Assembly (NCBI GenBank): GCA_964411885.1
Contig: CAYPMK010000034.1
Span: 1 to 14,726 of the forward strand
Origin: JAKLHL01 sp964411885
GTDB taxonomy: Bacteria; Bdellovibrionota; JAFGOL01
DNA: 14,726 nt
Direction: 5' to 3'
This document shows, piece after piece, positions 13,491-14,726 of the stretch (position 1 is its first letter; each line of letters begins with the position of its first letter). The notes below the pieces were generated by a model. That model searched no databases, had not been told where the DNA came from, and saw nothing but the letters and a program-made list of their open reading frames with translations. Position numbers and translations under genes: made by a program.

Positions 13491-14726
13491 ATGAAAAATA
13501 AACTTATAATTCTTTTTGTTTCTTTATTCCTTTTACAGCCTTTGTTTTCTCAAACAGAAGACGAATTAAAACTAATGTTTAGAATAGCAGAAAGAGGCCA
13601 TGGGGTAGATGTTTATAGATTAAGGAATATGATACAAAAGAATCCCTCTTATTTGGGTGTAACGGATGATGATTGGAATAATTTTTTACATATAGCATCT
13701 ATACACAGCAACACCTTCGTTTTTGATATGTTAGAAGAACTCGGTATAAGTTCAGAATCTGTAAATAAATACGGCGAGAGTCTTGTGCTGGTGCACATAA
13801 ATAGAACTCGTTTAGGTATAAATCCGGCCTTTTTTAAGTGGCTGTTAGAAAGATATAAAGATACTGATCTTATAAATAAACCAGATAACTACGGTGTTCC
13901 ACCTATTATGGCTTTAGTGGACAAGGGTTTTCTTGATTGGGTGCCAACGCTTCATGAAAAATATGGTGCAATACTTGATGTTAGGGATAACGATAATAGA
14001 ACCATCGCAATGGCTATGGTCCAAAAAAATGACATAAAATACATGAAGTATTTAAGAGACCATGGTGTAGATATGCTTGCTGTTGACGATCTAGGTCATG
14101 ACGTTCTATGGTATGCAAAAAAAGCTAATACGAGTTTTGATCTTTTGATGATGATAGAAGGGTTCTTGCGTAGCGACAATGAAGAGTATGCTAAAAAAAT
14201 AATTTCTGGTGAAACAGGCTTTGATATAGGCAACACGACTCTTGCTGTGAATAAACTTCCAGAGCTGCTTGGTAACATACATAAAGTGGATCTTGATGTT
14301 TCCATACAAGATGCAAAGATATTTGTTTTACTTAAAAAACTTGTTAATGATGGAGATTTTGAGCTTTTGAAGAAGGCCTTTATATTTATTGAGGATGAAA
14401 ACAGTCGTTTAAAAGACATAAAATTATCTGACATCGTATACGAGAACGGTAAAACATTAATGCACTTTGCGTCTGAGCAGGGTCATACCGATGTTGTTGA
14501 ATTTTTGTATAACAAAGATAATACTTTTATATATAAGAGAGATCTTGATGGCAAGAATCCGTATGAAAGGGCGCTAAATAATGACAATGTGTTGACCAGC
14601 GCTTACATTAAAGACCCGCGTTCATTTATAAGAGAAAAAATGAACGGGATGAACATAGAGGCAAGTAAAAATGACCTGCCCCCCGAAAATGCTGCCACAA
14701 GTAATGTGATAGTATTTAACCAAAAG
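13491..14726 (+). CDS. Secreted ankyrin-repeat-like protein (3' end beyond the window)
   Basis: An uninterrupted frame of 412 codons from ATG 13491 to the last base, with no stop. Residues 1-21 form a signal peptide (MKNKLIILFVSLFLLQPLFS then QTE), so the protein leaves the cytoplasm. Several 30-35-residue helix-loop-helix units resemble degenerate ankyrin repeats: around 65-90 (NNFLHIAS), 135-200 (GVPPIMALVDKG, RTIAMAMVQKND, GHDVLWYAKKA), and the clearest at 319-362, with GKTLMHFASEQGHTDVVEFL followed by DLDGKNPYERAL. The last residues seen are Asn/Ser/Ala-rich. Ankyrin repeats bind proteins; the partner is unknown. It is divergent from the peptide gene and the hydrogenase operon across the 248-bp intergenic region, and no functional link is visible. 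No ribosome binding site precedes the ATG. Confidence 0.85.
   Translation, partial: MKNKLIILFVSLFLLQPLFSQTEDELKLMFRIAERGHGVDVYRLRNMIQKNPSYLGVTDDDWNNFLHIASIHSNTFVFDMLEELGISSESVNKYGESLVLVHINRTRLGINPAFFKWLLERYKDTDLINKPDNYGVPPIMALVDKGFLDWVPTLHEKYGAILDVRDNDNRTIAMAMVQKNDIKYMKYLRDHGVDMLAVDDLGHDVLWYAKKANTSFDLLMMIEGFLRSDNEEYAKKIISGETGFDIGNTTLAVNKLPELLGNIHKVDLDVSIQDAKIFVLLKKLVNDGDFELLKKAFIFIEDENSRLKDIKLSDIVYENGKTLMHFASEQGHTDVVEFLYNKDNTFIYKRDLDGKNPYERALNNDNVLTSAYIKDPRSFIREKMNGMNIEASKNDLPPENAATSNVIVFNQK

Noticed and set aside
1..14726. CRISPR arrays, tRNA or rRNA genes, insertion sequences, integrase sites
   Set aside because: No regularly spaced long repeats, tRNA-like folds, transposase motifs or terminal inverted repeats were found by eye.

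Overview
The window is AT-rich DNA from a bacterium with two membranes. It encodes a TolC-type outer-membrane channel, an outer-membrane beta-barrel candidate, an RND pump and a lipobox lipoprotein. It is very probably a hydrogen-evolving fermentative anaerobe, because it carries an [FeFe] hydrogenase operon with the maturase HydG. I cannot assign a genus. An Elusimicrobiota-like anaerobe would fit, but nothing here proves it. Coding density is very high: genes overlap or abut, and the longest gene-free stretch is 248 bp (13243-13490).

Layout. Positions 1-2048 (+ strand): the tail of an unrecognised gene, a macro-domain ADP-ribose hydrolase, a CobB/SIRT5-type sirtuin overlapping it by 17 nt, and a small exported beta-barrel candidate. 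Positions 2053-2451 (-): a YqeY-family protein. Positions 2561-7690 (+): a three-gene efflux operon (TetR regulator, TolC-like channel, RND pump) with no periplasmic adaptor gene. Positions 7678-8289 (-): a lytic-transglycosylase-like lipoprotein. It diverges from zupT (8344-9138, +) across a 54-bp intergenic region holding two overlapping promoters. Positions 9135-13242 (-): the hydrogenase operon, read as hydC/hydB, hydA, hydG. Positions 13331-13393 (-): a 20-codon hydrophobic peptide gene. Positions 13491-14726 (+): a secreted ankyrin-like protein that runs off the window.

Three runs of exactly 100 N lie inside hydG, hydA and hydB. They look like nominal scaffold gaps. Family comparison says far more than 100 bp is missing at the first two and probably at the third, so the reading frames across them are not real protein sequence.

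How the genes work together. The sirtuin makes O-acyl-ADP-ribose, which the macro-domain enzyme can hydrolyse. HydA with HydB/HydC should couple NADH (and probably reduced ferredoxin) oxidation to H2 production. HydG supplies the CO and cyanide ligands of the H-cluster. A near-consensus Rex operator in front of the operon would tie expression to the NADH/NAD+ ratio.

The least explained part is 13243-13490. It holds the Rex-like operator, a strong minus-strand terminator, and the 20-codon ORF. That ORF has a consensus ribosome binding site, yet its binding site and start codon both fall in a predicted hairpin, and its stop codon enters the terminator stem. This resembles a type I toxin or other regulated membrane-peptide gene.
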